64,000 nucleotides of DNA from Pyrocephalus nanus (taxonomy: Eukaryota > Chordata > Aves > Passeriformes > Tyrannidae): positions 37,833,425-37,897,424 of the forward strand of contig CM076266.1 in assembly GCA_038380795.1 (NCBI GenBank), given 5' to 3'. The position numbers were made by a program, and so were the translations under genes. This document shows positions 49,158-62,117 of this stretch, one piece after another; within the stretch, counting starts at the first letter, position 1, and the number at the start of each line of letters is the position of its first letter. The notes beneath the pieces were generated by a model. The model did not search any database, had not been told where the DNA came from, and worked only from the letters and a program-made list of their open reading frames with translations.

Positions 49158-49710
49158 GTAATGCTTTCTGAAGGGTTAATTGTTATCTCAGTCTTACCTT
49201 TTTCTGGCTTTTTCTCTATTGATGCCCACTCTTTTATTTCAGAACTAAATGCATTATAATATGTCCTCATACTTCATACTTGTTTGCTTGTTTACTTGTC
49301 TCTAACCATGTGTTTACAAAATAACCTTATGACCCTTTTGTCCAGTAGGTTGTATAGCTTAGTACCAAAGTCTGACTGGTGTTTATCCACATTGGCTTGT
49401 TGAGATTATACTACTTAGAGGATGGATATTTTAATTTTGTTTATTCTTATTTTAGATTTACTGGATGTTCTGAAGGACAAAGAGCCCCTACGTTCTGTGT
49501 ATACTAACTGAGCTTTTCTATGGCTCTGAAGGAGCCATAGAGCAACTTTCATTAATGTACTATCATAGATCTGTGCTTACTGGTGCTAGCTCTAGAAGAG
49601 AGCTACCAAAATATATTTGATCATACTGTCCTGGGCCTAGTTACAGATGATTCCTCCATGTTAGGTCTGTGAAAACACATAAACTAATTGATAATTTCAC
49701 ATATTTTCAG
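49158..49710 (+). other. HIBADH: HIBADH intron, phase 0, 553 bp
   Basis: This short intron runs from gtaatg to atattttcag. It separates the VGTGQ half of the catalytic motif from the AAKICNN half. The only notable structure is a perfect inverted repeat at 49517-49541 (10-bp arms, 5-base loop), described under findings. No mobile element was recognised. Confidence 0.93.
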
Positions 49711-49787
49711 GCTGCAAAGATCTGCAACAATATGCTCTTGGCCATCAGTATGATTGGAACTGCTGAGGCTATGAATCTTGGAATCAG
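49711..49787 (+). CDS. HIBADH: HIBADH coding exon (probably exon 6 of 8): catalytic lysine
   Basis: This 77-base exon encodes 25 residues (AAKICNNMLLAISMIGTAEA, then MNLGI) plus the first two bases of an Arg codon. The lysine codon at 49717-49719 is the invariant catalytic lysine of the beta-hydroxyacid dehydrogenase family, in the GTGQAAKxxNN motif. It would be about residue 209 if the protein has the 336-residue length of the human one. The helix that follows links the NAD-binding domain to the C-terminal all-helical domain. The acceptor is atattttcag and the donor is atcag|gtttgt, a weaker donor than usual after position +2. The next intron is phase 2. No residue expected in this motif is missing. 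Confidence 0.96.
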
Positions 49788-52700
49788 GTTTGTTTGATTT
49801 TTGTACTGGATTGAAGCATTTTTTCTGTGTTTACAGTTTTGTGGATTATAGTTGATTTTGCTGAGACAATGATGATTAAATGGCACAGATAAATTTTTGC
49901 CAGAAGCTGTCTTATAAAGTTAATAACAGGCTAAAGGGATTATTTAATAAAGTAGAGGTTTTCAGAATGGGAATATTTTCTTATATTCTGTTACATTTCT
50001 GCATCTGAAGTTAAGAATTTATTTGTTCTGCTGTAGTGCAGTGTACAGTAATGTTTGTCTTGCATTATAAACATGCAGACATAATACAGAGGTAAGTTTT
50101 TGTTTGTATTCTAAGCTAATGTACAGTCTATTCAGAGTATTACACTCCCATATGGCTCTCACTGGCTTTGTTTACTTTGTTAAATTGTTCCAAAATATAT
50201 TGTAAAACAAAACTTGTACTACAATGTGTATATCAAATTAAGATCAAAGCATAAAACAGAACATCTACCTTTCTTCGACTTTTTGAGTGCAGTTTGTCCT
50301 AATTGCCAAAACTCCTAGCTTGTCAAAGAGCTGCAGTATGCTCCTTTCCATTCTTGTCAATGCTAAGATTACCATTTCTTTTCTAGCATGTGATACATCT
50401 AACTTGTGACAGCGTATTCAAGCAAAATTATTTTTACTTTTGAATTGTAACCTGTTTTATTTTGCTGTTGTCTTTTTGATTTTTGTTTTATTTTCCAATA
50501 GAGTCGATGCAAGTACCAGTTCAGTATCAAAGTATTTGAAGCTTTCATAAATTCTTTTAGCCTAATCTGAATCATTTGCAAATTTATAGACAAAGAAGTC
50601 CTGTGTTTGAAAATATTATCTTGCAATTGTGTATCTTTTAAGGGTTTTCCGTGAGTCATTTTTCTGTGCAGTTGCATCCTTAAAATTTGCCTTTTAAAAC
50701 TGCAGATATTGTAGATACTTATCAACTGGGCTAAACTGACTTCATGTGGATTTGATACACCATAAAAACAGGAACAGGGTATCAAATGCTTAAAGAAATA
50801 AAAAAGAACACCTACATATGCACACATACACGAGACAATGTAATGGATTCACATTTCCTCTTAATTACCATATCAAGATGCAGTTGTTTTATTGAATTGC
50901 CCTTGTCTCAGATGTTAGACTATCTTGACCTATTAAGTTGTCATGTTGTAATTGAGATAAAAGAGGAATTTGCTTTGCATCAGTGCTAATTGGTTTATCA
51001 ATATCCAGTACCATTTACATTTTAAAATTGAGAGTCTGTAAAATACTGAAGCATGTCTGCATCAAGCCATAATAAAAACAGTAGCATTGTTTACAACTAT
51101 TGTAATCCAGTGTAATCCAGAAAGCTTTTATCAAGTTCTGCTTTAGGTCATGATTCACTTAATAAAGCATATGCAACTGATTTTTTGTTATAGTTTAATC
51201 TACATTTGTAGCAATGATTAGAGTTAAAATTGGAGGTAAAAAAAATCAAAAGGTTTGGAAGACAGATATTTGAGGCATGTAAGCCCTGTGCAGAGCAAGT
51301 TGATGTCTGCAGTCACTGTAGCTTGAAGGTGGTTAGAATTTTCTTTTTTCATTTTTTCCTTTTCCAGTTTAAATTTTGGCTGAATTTGTGTTCAGCATTT
51401 GTAAGGGAAAGCCCAGTGTGAAGGTGACAATATATAAACCTTCGTACCCTACAATCAAGGTTATCAAGAAGGAACTGTATTTATTGTAGCAGAAACCTGC
51501 AGATTGTAATCAAAATTATACAAAGAGCAGAATCTCATTTAGTCCGAAACTGCATGAGGCTTAAGACAGAGGCAGTAATTTAAAGCTTTATGAAGTAATT
51601 TAGAACCCTTGCATTGATTTTTAATTTGCTGCGATTTAAATCCTGGAGAAGATGACTTCTGCTTATATTTGGAATAAGGGCTTTCCACTTTGGGTGTGTA
51701 AAAATTTCTAATGTACAAATTAACACTTGTCATTCTAATTATTAAAAGTTTTACTAAAGCAGTAAATTTGTGGGTTTTTTTTTTTTCAAGTCTAAAGCTC
51801 AAAGGATAGTGTGGCTGCCTAGTCTAAAGAGAGTGGGAAGCTGAGCTTGATTTATTGGATTGATGCATATCTGGTGAAGAAAGTCTGACTCTGACCTAAT
51901 AATGATAAAGGATTCTGAATATCTAAAAATTCAGAGTAGGAATTGTGGAACTTAGACGTGTTCTTAACTTTTAGATAGAATAGAAAATGTCTTTATATCA
52001 TGCATTGTTTATACTACTACAACAATTAAATTGAGTTTTAGGGACTTTGGATAATTATTCAAAATATTGTTCTCTGAAGTAGATGTAACTACAAAGTCAT
52101 ATTACAACACCTCCATCAACCAATATGTACTCTGAGCTTAAATCTTCAAAACAATGTGATGTTTATTAATAAACTACTTCTGTAATGTTTTCATAAACCA
52201 TGCAGTACAATTTTTCATTTTCTGAAGCAAAGTGACTGGTTTATTAATTTCAGATTTTTAAATTACATCTGCTATTGGATTATTTATTTTATATTTGAAA
52301 TTACAGAATTTTTCCAAACTTCAGCATAACTAACAAATAGAATGTGGTGAGGAGGAAAAAGCCCTGACATTAAAAAGTCCCACAGTTAACTCCCACAAAT
52401 AGGCAAATATTGCTGTGTAATTTTTGTGTTTATATTCCACTTGCTTTTCTACTTTACCATAACATCATCTTTATTTACTCATCATCTTCACTTATTAATG
52501 AAGATGCTCATTTTCACTGGAAGCTATGTGGATTAGATTTCATAAATTTTTTAAAAATTCTCATCCTCAGTTCTGACCAATAAAATGTTTGTTTTGTTAT
52601 GTTTAGTTTTTTCCATTACTTTCCTTATGCTTTGTAAATGTTGCTAGTAAAAGTTGAAAGGTGTGGCAGACATTCTGGAAATGAATTTGCATTGTCATTT

Positions 52701-55700
52701 GTATTTTCTTTTCTAGCATGTTAGTGCTATGGAAAAATCTTGAGTAGATTTTGCTATACAGTTTTATGGATAATGTGCATATTGCAAAATGCTCACTGAC
52801 TTACTTTGTCAAACCAACATACAAAGTACATGTAAGCTTCAATAATGAGAAATAAAACATTAAGTGGTACTATCCACAGTTAGGAAGTATTTTTCTTTTT
52901 CATTTTGCTGATCATCTCAGTGTCAGTAGCTCTATTTTACTGAGCCCTGGGTTCCACTGAAACAATTTTTCATACCAGCAAAATAAAGCTCAGAAATTAT
53001 ATATTGCTGATACCTGGTTTGTGTTTAGGTGAGTTGGAAGTTACTGCCTGACAGGCAGTTTGTGGTTCCTTCAGCAACTGACTGCAGAGACTCAAAAAAG
53101 GGCTTATGTAGTGACACAAGACAGGACAAAATTGCTTAATATAGTTGGGATATAAGGGACCAGGAGAGCAGTAAGGGCTCTATGGCAGTAACCTCACTGC
53201 AAAATCACTTTTGTACTTCCAACAGCAGAGAAAATCATCTCTCTGAGGAGGGACTGCAGTGGCACCCAGATTTATGCCAAAAGCTGCAAATACAGCTCCT
53301 TCCTACACAATTTTTACTATATATGGATTCGTGCATGCTTGCTTTTTTAGATACATAAAGTGGAAAGATGATAAAAGAACTTTTTCTTCTCATGCTGAGT
53401 TTAAACATAGTCTCAGTCTCTAAGTCTGGTTTCTGCGAGCACCCCTGAGCTGTGGATGCAAGACAGGAGCAGAAATGAGAGTTGACACTGTAGAGAAGGG
53501 CATGTGCTACAGGCTGAGAAATTATTAGCCCTGAACACACCCCCACTGCAAATTTTAGAAAGAGTGCCTTGAAAAATAATTCCTCCAAGGAACTGTGGCT
53601 CTACTGTCTTTGGCATGCAGCTGCAGCTAAGTCCTGTGAGGGTGTAGTAATGACAGTGGAAAGCACGTATCTTCTTTAAAAAGCCAGTGACAAATTAATT
53701 TTTAACTCTGGCAGAAGGGTCCTTCTGCTTGATTATTTACACCTTTATATAATATTTATTGAAAGCACTCTGAAATGGGAAACTCTCAACAGCTTGACTT
53801 CTTCAGTTGCTACACCTTAAAATGAGATCAGGATGTGTCTTTCTTGTGAGACATACTTTCGGTTTTGTTATCTGTTCCAGACTGAACTTTTGGAGGAGCG
53901 TATTCAGTATCTGGTTTTGTCAAAGCTCAGCAAAACTTGAATTTTGAGCAGTGGCCTGAGGGAATCCTATTTTAACCTTTTTTTGGTTTTGGTATGTGTG
54001 CCCATTGCTGACTTTCTACTGTTCACTTCATTAGGAATGTTATTGAAGAAGCATTGATTTGAGGGAAGCAATTGTTTTTGCTTTATTGTAAGTACAATTA
54101 ATACATGGGCTTCTTTTCTGCTTATAAGGGAGAAGAACATTTTGGTAATTGTAAATTCACACACACATGCACAAGCTCTTCCCATGTCCAATGGCAAGTT
54201 GTTATGGGGACTGGCAGACTGTCATCATTTTGATAGCTTGAGCAGTATATCTCTTGAACAGCAATGGAGCTCTTATGCAGAGAGTATCGTATGTTCCCAG
54301 CCAATTTACAGGGAAACAGCAATAACATTTTATCATGGTTGAGAGCCCAGTAGCTGCTTCCTATTAAACTTGCCCTTTCAGATACCTGTCTTGGATTAAT
54401 TTGTTGATTTCAAATGGAAACTCAGTCTTCTCCACTGAAGCATGACTTTCTAGGATAGACTCTCGCTGAATGACAATTACTGTATATTCTAGCTGGTTTC
54501 AGACCATTACAGGCTCTGGGCACAGTGGAAGACAGAGGACTTCTTCAGTAACTGATTTTAATATATGTCTAATTTTAACTGTCAGTTATATATGCACCAG
54601 TGGATGAATCTTCAGAAAGATGAAATGCAAAGCACTTCTAACTTGCTCTTATTAATGGTACACTTGCTGAAAAGGAGAAAAAAAAATAGGTTCAGGTCTC
54701 CTGAAGAGAAGCTGCATGGTGTTTAAGAGCAATGAATTTTGAAGAAGCGGGGATACAAACTATCTTCCTTTTTCTTTTCAGAGAGCAAAAACATGCCAGA
54801 TCTAGTCCAAGACAATATTTTACATATCTGTATAATACACACATGTTTTTTAAAGGATACTTTCACAGAGAGGTAGTTGGAACACTGTAAGAAGAGCATT
54901 GTTTGGGAGGGTTATATGTGTTTTGAAATAATAAGCTCTCTGTCTTGCAGTATACTCACAGCTGTAATTATGGGCCTCTGCATGCAGGTAGATATGGCAC
55001 AAACAGGCACTATATTGTTAAAAATACTAATCTGGATGTAACGATGATAAGGAAACAAACAAGCCAAAAGATTTGTTTTGGAAAAAAACCCCCAACCTTT
55101 GTATATTTGAAAGCTTAGGCTTTGAATGCTCCCAATGCAGGGGGTTTTTTTATTACAACAATTTAAGCTCTTATTCAGAGTGGCTTTTGATTAAGATTTT
55201 GATGAGGAAGACTTGGATGCATTATGCAAGATAAAAGTGCAATTTAAATACTGTGAAAACATAGTGGTACTGAAAAATACTTTTTTCTTTTTCTTTTTTT
55301 TTTTTTTTTAATAAATGGCCACTGAAAGCATTCAGTTGAGTCAGAGGGTTGAAAAAACAGGGGAGGAAAATAAAGCTTGATCCCATTCAGGCCAGCAGGA
55401 GACTTTCCATTGAATTCCAAGAGTTGCTGCAGCAAATCATAAATAAGAGTGCACAGCAGTAATGCTAAAAAGCTATCTGAGGTACAGAAAATGATCTTGC
55501 TTTGCATTAGGATGGCAGAATTGCAGGAGGCACATGCCATTATAGGAATAGTAGCCATCCTGTATAGCCTACTGTCTTAAACATAGGTTTTCAAATCCAA
55601 AATGCCTACTGAAATGCATTGTAGCAACTGTTCCATTGGTAATGAGCTTTTTTCATCTATAAATTAGAACCTAGAGTGATACAGTGCCTGGGAGAAGTGT

Positions 55701-56800
55701 TAGGCTGTGGAGATCTGCAAAAGTCTGTGGTATAAGAGCTAATGTAAAGAGCATTGGATTCTATAAAAAACCCTTTGTAGAAGGTTGTGATATATGCCTT
55801 TTAAAATGTAATTTTCTCATCTCAGATTGTTACTGGAGATAATGCCCTTGATCCCATTTTTGTCCTGAGCAGAGCTGAACATTTGTACAGGGCCAGATAA
55901 ACTGCTGCTGCTTGTCCTTGGTATAAATGCAATTGCTGTAAAATTACACTTGCTATTTATTGTCAGCATAAATGTGAATTCATAAGAGAATTAATTTCCT
56001 ATAATATTGAAGAATTTTCAGAGTCTACACTGAGCAGCAGTTTATGCCATCATCTCTGTGGTAGAACAAATGACGTTTCTACTTGGACAAGCTTTGTTTT
56101 ATCGGGATCAGTAACCTTATCAGCAGTTGACCCAGAACTATAATATATGTTTGCAAATAGATAACATATGTCACAGTGAGATGCAGACTTGGCCTCATAA
56201 GCAAGAGTATATAATGAAGATTTAATACTAGCAAAGTCACAAATGTACAGATGTATACAATAGTATTATTTCTTGCAAAATGTATCATTTTTGTTCACAT
56301 TATTAGAGTAGAATCATCTGCCTTACCTTGTTTCCTTCAGAAATGCACTAGCGTTCACATATAAAGGCATCACACAAGTACTTTCACATTGCCACAATTC
56401 CTTGGAAATTTTATTTTTATTTAGAGAGTATAATTCTGATATGAAGAACAAATATATGGCCTAGTAGGAAGCAGAATGGAGAATGCCTTTTAGTAATTGA
56501 AATACCAGGGAACTATTGTTCTCAGTGGACCTTTATTTTGCCTGCACTTTCCAAATTGCTAGGTGAAGAGGATTTGCTTAGTGCAAAAGGAAAAAAGCTC
56601 TGAAAACCTACTGCTTAAATGGTGGATTGATGCTCTTTAATTTAAGATACAACATCCCTGCCCCCAATATCAATACTCTGTCATTTTTCGTGACTTATAA
56701 TAAAGGGAGAGGAATGATGGTTGGGTTCTAAGATATAAAACAAGTCACCCATGTCTTGTGCATTTTGACATTAACACTTCTCTTCCTTGACCTTTGACAG
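49788..56800 (+). other. HIBADH: HIBADH intron, phase 2, about 7.0 kb
   Basis: The intron runs from gtttgt to cctttgacag. It is A+T-rich, with no recognised exon and no clear mobile element. A T-rich run lies at 55281-55309 and a short CA run near 54157-54170. Open frames here (for example antisense 50399-50827 and 53235-53588) look like chance, with no recognisable protein similarity. Confidence 0.9.
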
Positions 56801-56957
56801 ATTAGGCCTTGACCCAAAGCTGCTGGCCAAAATCCTAAATATGAGCTCAGGTCGCTGTTGGTCAAGCGATACGTACAACCCTGTTCCTGGAGTGATGGAG
56901 GGAGTACCGTCTGCTAATAATTACCAAGGTGGCTTTGGAACAACACTCATGGCTAAG
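56801..56957 (+). CDS. HIBADH: HIBADH coding exon (probably exon 7 of 8): C-terminal helical domain
   Basis: This 157-base exon starts with one base that completes the split Arg codon. It then encodes 52 residues, beginning [20 protein letters not shown] and ending [10 protein letters not shown]. This is the core of the C-terminal helical domain, which forms the dimer or tetramer interface and covers the active site. The conserved [16 protein letters not shown] and NNYQGGF segments are intact. The acceptor is cctttgacag and the donor is aag|gtacat, so the next intron is phase 0. The sequence differs from human at only a few conservative positions, for example VMEGVP where human has VMDGVP (human recalled from memory). 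Confidence 0.96.
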
Positions 56958-59900
56958 GTACATAACACTTGGCATGTAAAGTATGTGCAGTTGCTTCTCT
57001 CTGGGCTTCTTGCAAACATTCTTCTCAGCGAAAATTTAAAATTACACGATAATATGTAGGGGAGCCCAGCCTCTTCCTGTAACTCTGAATTAATGAGTTG
57101 TTTAAAGAGCTTTTCCTTAGCCTATAGCTTCTTTCAAGCCACTATTACTGCTGAGCAGTTCATTGAGATTATATGCACTGTCTTTTTGAGTTCTGACTCA
57201 ATAAAGGAGTCCCAATGGACTTATGTGTCAGGTGAGCATTCAGCAAGCCATTTAGGTACCTCTTGCATGACTGCTCTAGAATTCAGGAGCCTAAGTTCAA
57301 GAGAGAATTTGGGGAATCCAGGTGATTTAATTAGGTGCTAATTATGGCATAGCATCTCAGATTTTGGACCCACTTTCTTCTAGATATCTAAACTATGTTA
57401 TTGGACAAGCTCTCTAGCATCTCTGTCCTTGCTAAGCCAATTGCTTATGTGCTTGTCCTTCTACCTAAGGTCATTTTGAATGCAAAAAGCAAACAGATTT
57501 CAACCCCCATCCCCACAGGCTGATCTTCTGCAGATACCTACATCATGAGCCCTCCTGAATTGTCTTAGTGGCAGAAGTACTTCTCATTAATAATAACCTA
57601 GTAATCTAAATTACTGGAAGTAATTCTTCTCCATGAAGTGGGAGTTCTGGGAGTTAGGTTCTTCTCAGCATGAACAAGTTGAAAACCTGCTGTTACCCAT
57701 CCCACTTACTGCCATGCTCTTGGGTGTTTCGGGAAAAGCACTGTCCGGAGTCACTCTGTGGTCAGGGAAGCAAAGCTCTTAGAGGCCAGAGGAAAGTAGG
57801 CAAGGAAGTCAGGGAATCTGTTTCCCTATTCCAAGCTGAGAAAAAGTGGTTAGAATATTCAGTGCATCTGGAAGACGTTGTCAGTTCCAAAGAGTATGAG
57901 AGGAGCCATAAACTGTGCTCTCATTTTTAGTTTTCAAAATAGGGAATGGAGTTTTAAAAAGCAAAACAACTTTCCAGCACTTCAGAGTCAGGAGTCCTTG
58001 TCCATTTAACTGTTGAAATGTTGTTAAATGTTTCAGCCATTTTGGAACCAGAGTTTCATTATTAAAGTGAACAGACGTACTTTATTGGTTTAGGAATAGT
58101 ATTCCCCAGTTGAGTACTCACTCTAAAAAGAAAATCACGAGCCACTGCCCTTCTCCTCTGGTGAGAGATGCAAAAGGCAGAGATCAAAAGTTGAGATAGG
58201 AACAATTTACTGGAAATAGCAATGAGATAAGAAACTAATAACTAAAATGTATTCAGAGAGGGTGATTTACATGCAAAACGCTCACCAAGTCTGATACTGT
58301 GAAAAGCAATGGTGAACAGACCATCCACCAGCTTTTCCTAGTCTGGAAAGGAACATCCTTTCTTCCTGGAAGTAAGAGAGAGTGCCTTTCCCCTGCCCCT
58401 GACAGTGATGTAAGATGGTATTGAATAACATTAGGGTCTTGACCATGGCATGGGGCTTCGGGCTCTGCCCCATCCTGGCTTCTGTGAAAAATTAACCTTG
58501 TCCTTGGCCAAAACCAAGACATTAATGAAACTGTATTTATGCTAGCAGTCTATTCATAATTTTCAGGGATTGTTTCTGTGAATGTCCCTTCGCTAGTTTG
58601 GAGTTAGATGATTTTTGCCATTCTAATATTCCATTATGTGATTTAAGCTTTCTTGAATAAAAGGAATAATATGGGACAGGTTTCACAAAGAGCATTTATA
58701 GGAAGCTAGGAATATGTCATGGAATATCTTATTTTAAGTGAGGTTAAAGTAACTGTTCCTAGATTTGTCAGGTCATCAGTCTTTCAACAGAGTTGCTAGA
58801 CAAGAAGAAGTGATCTGCCGTGACGCAGATGAAAACTGTTTTGGATCTTGTGTCATCTGATATATATGTTTTTCCATTTTCCTAGATCTTGAAGTCATTC
58901 AAGGGTAATAGGAAAAGTAACTATAATTCTGATTTGTATCAGAATGACCTTTATAGAGCCGATTTACAGATCAAAGTGACATTTAGAGAGTAGAGTAAGA
59001 TCTTGAATTTCCTTGTGCTAATTCAAATCCAGACACACAGAAAGTAAAGACCTGTCTTGTAAGTCATTCCTGAGAAGTCAAAGGTGCTCTCAGCAGTATT
59101 ACAGTCTCTCAGTTCTTTTGTATCAAAGATGGGATCCATCTGTCAGAGAAGGGGAAGAGCATCCTCAGTTGCAGACTTGTGCAGCTGGTGAAGAGGACTT
59201 TGAACCTCCAGCCATCCCACTCCTACCAGTTTGATGCCAGTGAGAGCAACAGCTGCCCAGAGCCTGGAGATGAATTGCAGATCAGCAGGAGAGCACCTAA
59301 AGAGCTACACGAAGGAATTGCTGCATCTCCACTCAGTAAGGTGGTTTCATCAAGGCCCAACTTAATTGACTTTGTGCCCATGCTGTTTGCATGCCTGCAG
59401 GGCTGTGATCTTGTTAGCATTGCGGAGACACGATGAGATGGCTCCTGTGACTGGGGTGCCAGAGTGGAAGGATATGGGCTCTTTAGGAAGGGGAAGCAGG
59501 TAGATGAGGAGGGGATGTTGCCCTCTATGTCAATGACCAGCAACAAGAAAGGCTTCTGTGGGTACGTCAATGATAAAAAGAAGACCAGGGTAAATGGAGG
59601 TGCTCTCCAGAAAGAAATAGGAGACCTGGTTTCCCAGGATTTGGAGAAGGCTGAGGTACTCAAAGACATAGACAAGTGTGAGAGGTGGGCCCGTGCAAAC
59701 CTTGTGAAATTCATCAAGGCCAAGTGCAAGGTGCTACATGTGGGTCAGGGAAATCCCAAAGCCACAAATACAGGTTGGGCAGAGAATGGATTGAGAGCAG
59801 CCCTGGGGAGAAGGACTTGGACATGTTGGTTGACAAGAAGCTCAGTGTGACTGGAAATGCGCACTTGCAGCCCAGAAATCCATCTGCATCCTGAGATACA

Positions 59901-61690
59901 TCAAAAGCAGCATGGCCAGAAGGGCAAGGAAAGTGATTCTCCTTCTTTGTCTGCTCTTGTGATACCCCACCTGGAGTGCTGCATCCAGCTCAGGGGCCCC
60001 CGACAAAAAAGGAAAAGGGACCTGCTGGAGTGAGTGCAGAGGAGGGTGATGAAGATCGTCAGAGGGCTGGATCATCTCTCCTATGAAGACAGGCTGAGAG
60101 AGTTGGGGTTGTTCAGCCTAAAGAAGAGAAGGCTCCAGCGAGACCTTCCAGGACCTATAGGAGGCGTACAAGAGACATGGGGAGAGACTTGACACTGTGT
60201 AGTGACAGGACAAGGGGTAATGGCTTCAAACTGAAAGAGGGTAGATTTAGGTTAGATATTAGGAAGATATTAGGAAGAAATTCTTTGCTATGAGGGTGGA
60301 GAGGCACTGGAACAAGTTGCCCATAGAAATTGTGGTTGCCCCATCCTGGAAGTGTTCAAGGCCAGGTTGGATGGGGCAACCTGGTCTAGTGGAAGGTGTC
60401 CCTGCCCATGACTGGGGGTTTGAAACTAAGTGATTTTTAAGGTCCCTTCCAACCCAAACCATTTAAGAACAAGGAAAAAAAATCAGTCACACAACAGATT
60501 CTATAAACCACCATACTTCTGTATGGACAGGAAATGTAGGTATTTCCTAGTATCACTTGAGGGGTTCTTTTGCAACTTTCTTGGAAGATGGAAGACAAAA
60601 TTGATTTCATTAACAAGACCTTATAAAGACAACCTTGAGTGCAGGCATTACTTTTCTACCTAGACAAGACATCCGTTTATATATACAGGCCCTTTGTAGC
60701 GGTTCCTGCTTTGCTTGGTTTCATGTGTTATTCAGCCTAGAGTTCAAGGCGTCGTCCAGCCTAGCTTGTCATTTCTATCCAGGATGCATGCAGCTGACTA
60801 TTTCTGGCTAACCATGGTTAGTCATAGTACCTGGTACTGTCCTTTGGCTTCTCTCCTATTTATTTCAGATTATGACCAAGGACTCTTGGAGGACAGGTTT
60901 CAAATTCATCCTCTTTGAAACTTCCCTCCCTTTTTTGCCCCTAATTTAGGATTTAAAAATGTCGTGGCATTATTCTCTGTATACCTTTATTAAAGAAAGT
61001 CACTAAAGAAAACTTTGAACTGCAGCAGACCCAGGACAGTCCCCTGAGGAGCTCTCTAATACACCCTTCCAGTTAGGCTCCAAACCATTTATATTCACAA
61101 AGTGGCCTATGCCTCTCATTTTGCCATTAACTGGTTACATTACGATAAATGTATGTATGCTAAGTGGCTTCAGTTTTCTTGTTTTTTAAATTCCTGCTGC
61201 TTGATTCGTAACCAGTTTCTAGAAATAAAGAAGTCCTCTTGCCCAGACAAGAAAACGATGCTATTAGAACCTGTGTTCTGAAAGTTTCAGTGAATAGCCA
61301 GGGAGATTTTCTTTTTGGAGATGACATAACACAGTGGGGAAGAGTCTGAGTCTTGCTACCCCGTTAGATAATGATCTAGAATCTTAAAATTCCTCCTCTT
61401 CTTAAGGTGGTTATCTGCCTGGCAAAGTTTGAGGTTTTTCTGTTGAATAACACTGAATTACTGTTTTAAAGAATAAAAACTAAACAAAACTCACTTCTTC
61501 CAGGACTGAAATTTTAAGGCTGTAGTATTGTATTTGTTGGCAGTAGAGTTCTTGTCACACTGGAAGCCAAATAACCTATAAACGTACATGGCTATTTATG
61601 TCCTGGTTGTTTCTCCTGTGACTTTTTCTCTTTTTCTTTCCTTCTGTTCTTCCTCTCTGCCCTCTTCCTCCCTCTTCTTGCTCCCCACAG
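56958..61690 (+). other. HIBADH: HIBADH last intron, phase 0, about 4.7 kb, with CR1 insert
   Basis: The intron runs from gtacat to ctccccacag. It carries a rearranged CR1 element (59127-60465, listed separately). It ends in an unusually long pyrimidine-rich tract, about 61619-61688, just before the terminal exon, which should make a strong acceptor. A 14-base palindrome lies at 60808-60821. At 61021-61090 there is weak similarity to antisense CR1 reverse-transcriptase sequence, too degraded to call. Confidence 0.9.
59127..60465 (+). mobile_element. CR1 LINE copy with large internal deletions
   Basis: The copy starts with the inter-ORF/5' ORF2 region (gggatccatctgtcagagaa). It then has an endonuclease-like stretch (about 59400-59480, with residues like CDLVSIAETR and EGYGLFRKG) and a short piece typical of the segment between endonuclease and reverse transcriptase (about 59585-59665, GDLVSQDLEKAEVL). 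It jumps straight to the end of the reverse transcriptase (about 59666 on, ERWARANLVKFIKAKCKVLH). The rest is the normal CR1 3' region to gtcccttccaacccaaacc. Catalytic RT blocks are absent and frames are broken, so it cannot move itself. It sits in the last HIBADH intron, in the sense direction. Confidence 0.88.
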
Positions 61691-61849
61691 GATCTTGGCT
61701 TGGCCCAGATTTCTGCCACTAACACGAAGACACCAGTTCCTTTGGGATCCCAGGCACATCAGATCTACAGGATGATGTGTGCCAAAGGCTATGCCCTGAA
61801 AGACTTCTCAGCTGTGTTCCAGTTTTTACGTGAGGAGGAAGCCTTGTGA
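61691..61849 (+). CDS. HIBADH: HIBADH terminal coding exon (probably exon 8) with stop codon
   Basis: The coding part encodes 52 residues, beginning DLGLAQISATNTKTPVPLGS and ending FSAVFQFLREEEAL, followed by TGA at 61847-61849. This is the last helix bundle of the enzyme. The QAHQIYRMMCAKGY segment is typical of vertebrate HIBADH. As recalled, the human protein ends LREEETF, so the bird C-terminus differs only in the last residues. The acceptor is ctccccacag after a long pyrimidine tract. Together with the three exons upstream, this gives 175 residues of continuous frame with no break, so the gene looks intact over this part. Confidence 0.96.
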   Translation, partial: DLGLAQISATNTKTPVPLGSQAHQIYRMMCAKGYALKDFSAVFQFLREEEAL

Positions 61850-62111
61850 TCTGTTCTTTGGAAATGGACACAATAACAAAACACATTCTTTTATCCTTAT
61901 AGCTCGTTTGAGAAGTTTGTGGGTTTAATCAAGTACTGTGCATCCTGCTCCCATACAGACTAATCATCTTTGGTTGTCTAGATCGCAACAAACTCCAGTT
62001 TCTTCATAATTCTTGAAAAAGCAAGTCACAGGAAGGAATTGTTTGGCAATAGCCAACAGCAAGTCCTTTTTTTTTTTAAGAACCGTCTTTTTTTTTTCAC
62101 TAGATGCAGTA

Positions 62112-62117
62112 AATAAA
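62112..62117 (+). terminator. HIBADH: Possible proximal poly(A) signal AATAAA
   Basis: A canonical AATAAA lies about 260 bases after the stop codon, within cagtaaataaatattt, with a T run directly downstream. It may give a short-UTR transcript. Such hexamers are common by chance in A+T-rich DNA, so use is uncertain. Confidence 0.4.

Noticed and set aside
59223..59729. 168-codon antisense open frame
   Set aside because: It lies on the opposite strand of the CR1 element and reads as a shadow of CR1 sequence.
61021..61090. Old antisense CR1 reverse-transcriptase fragment
   Set aside because: Only scattered similarity (cccaggacagtcccctgagg, ttaggctccaaaccattta); too weak to call without alignment.
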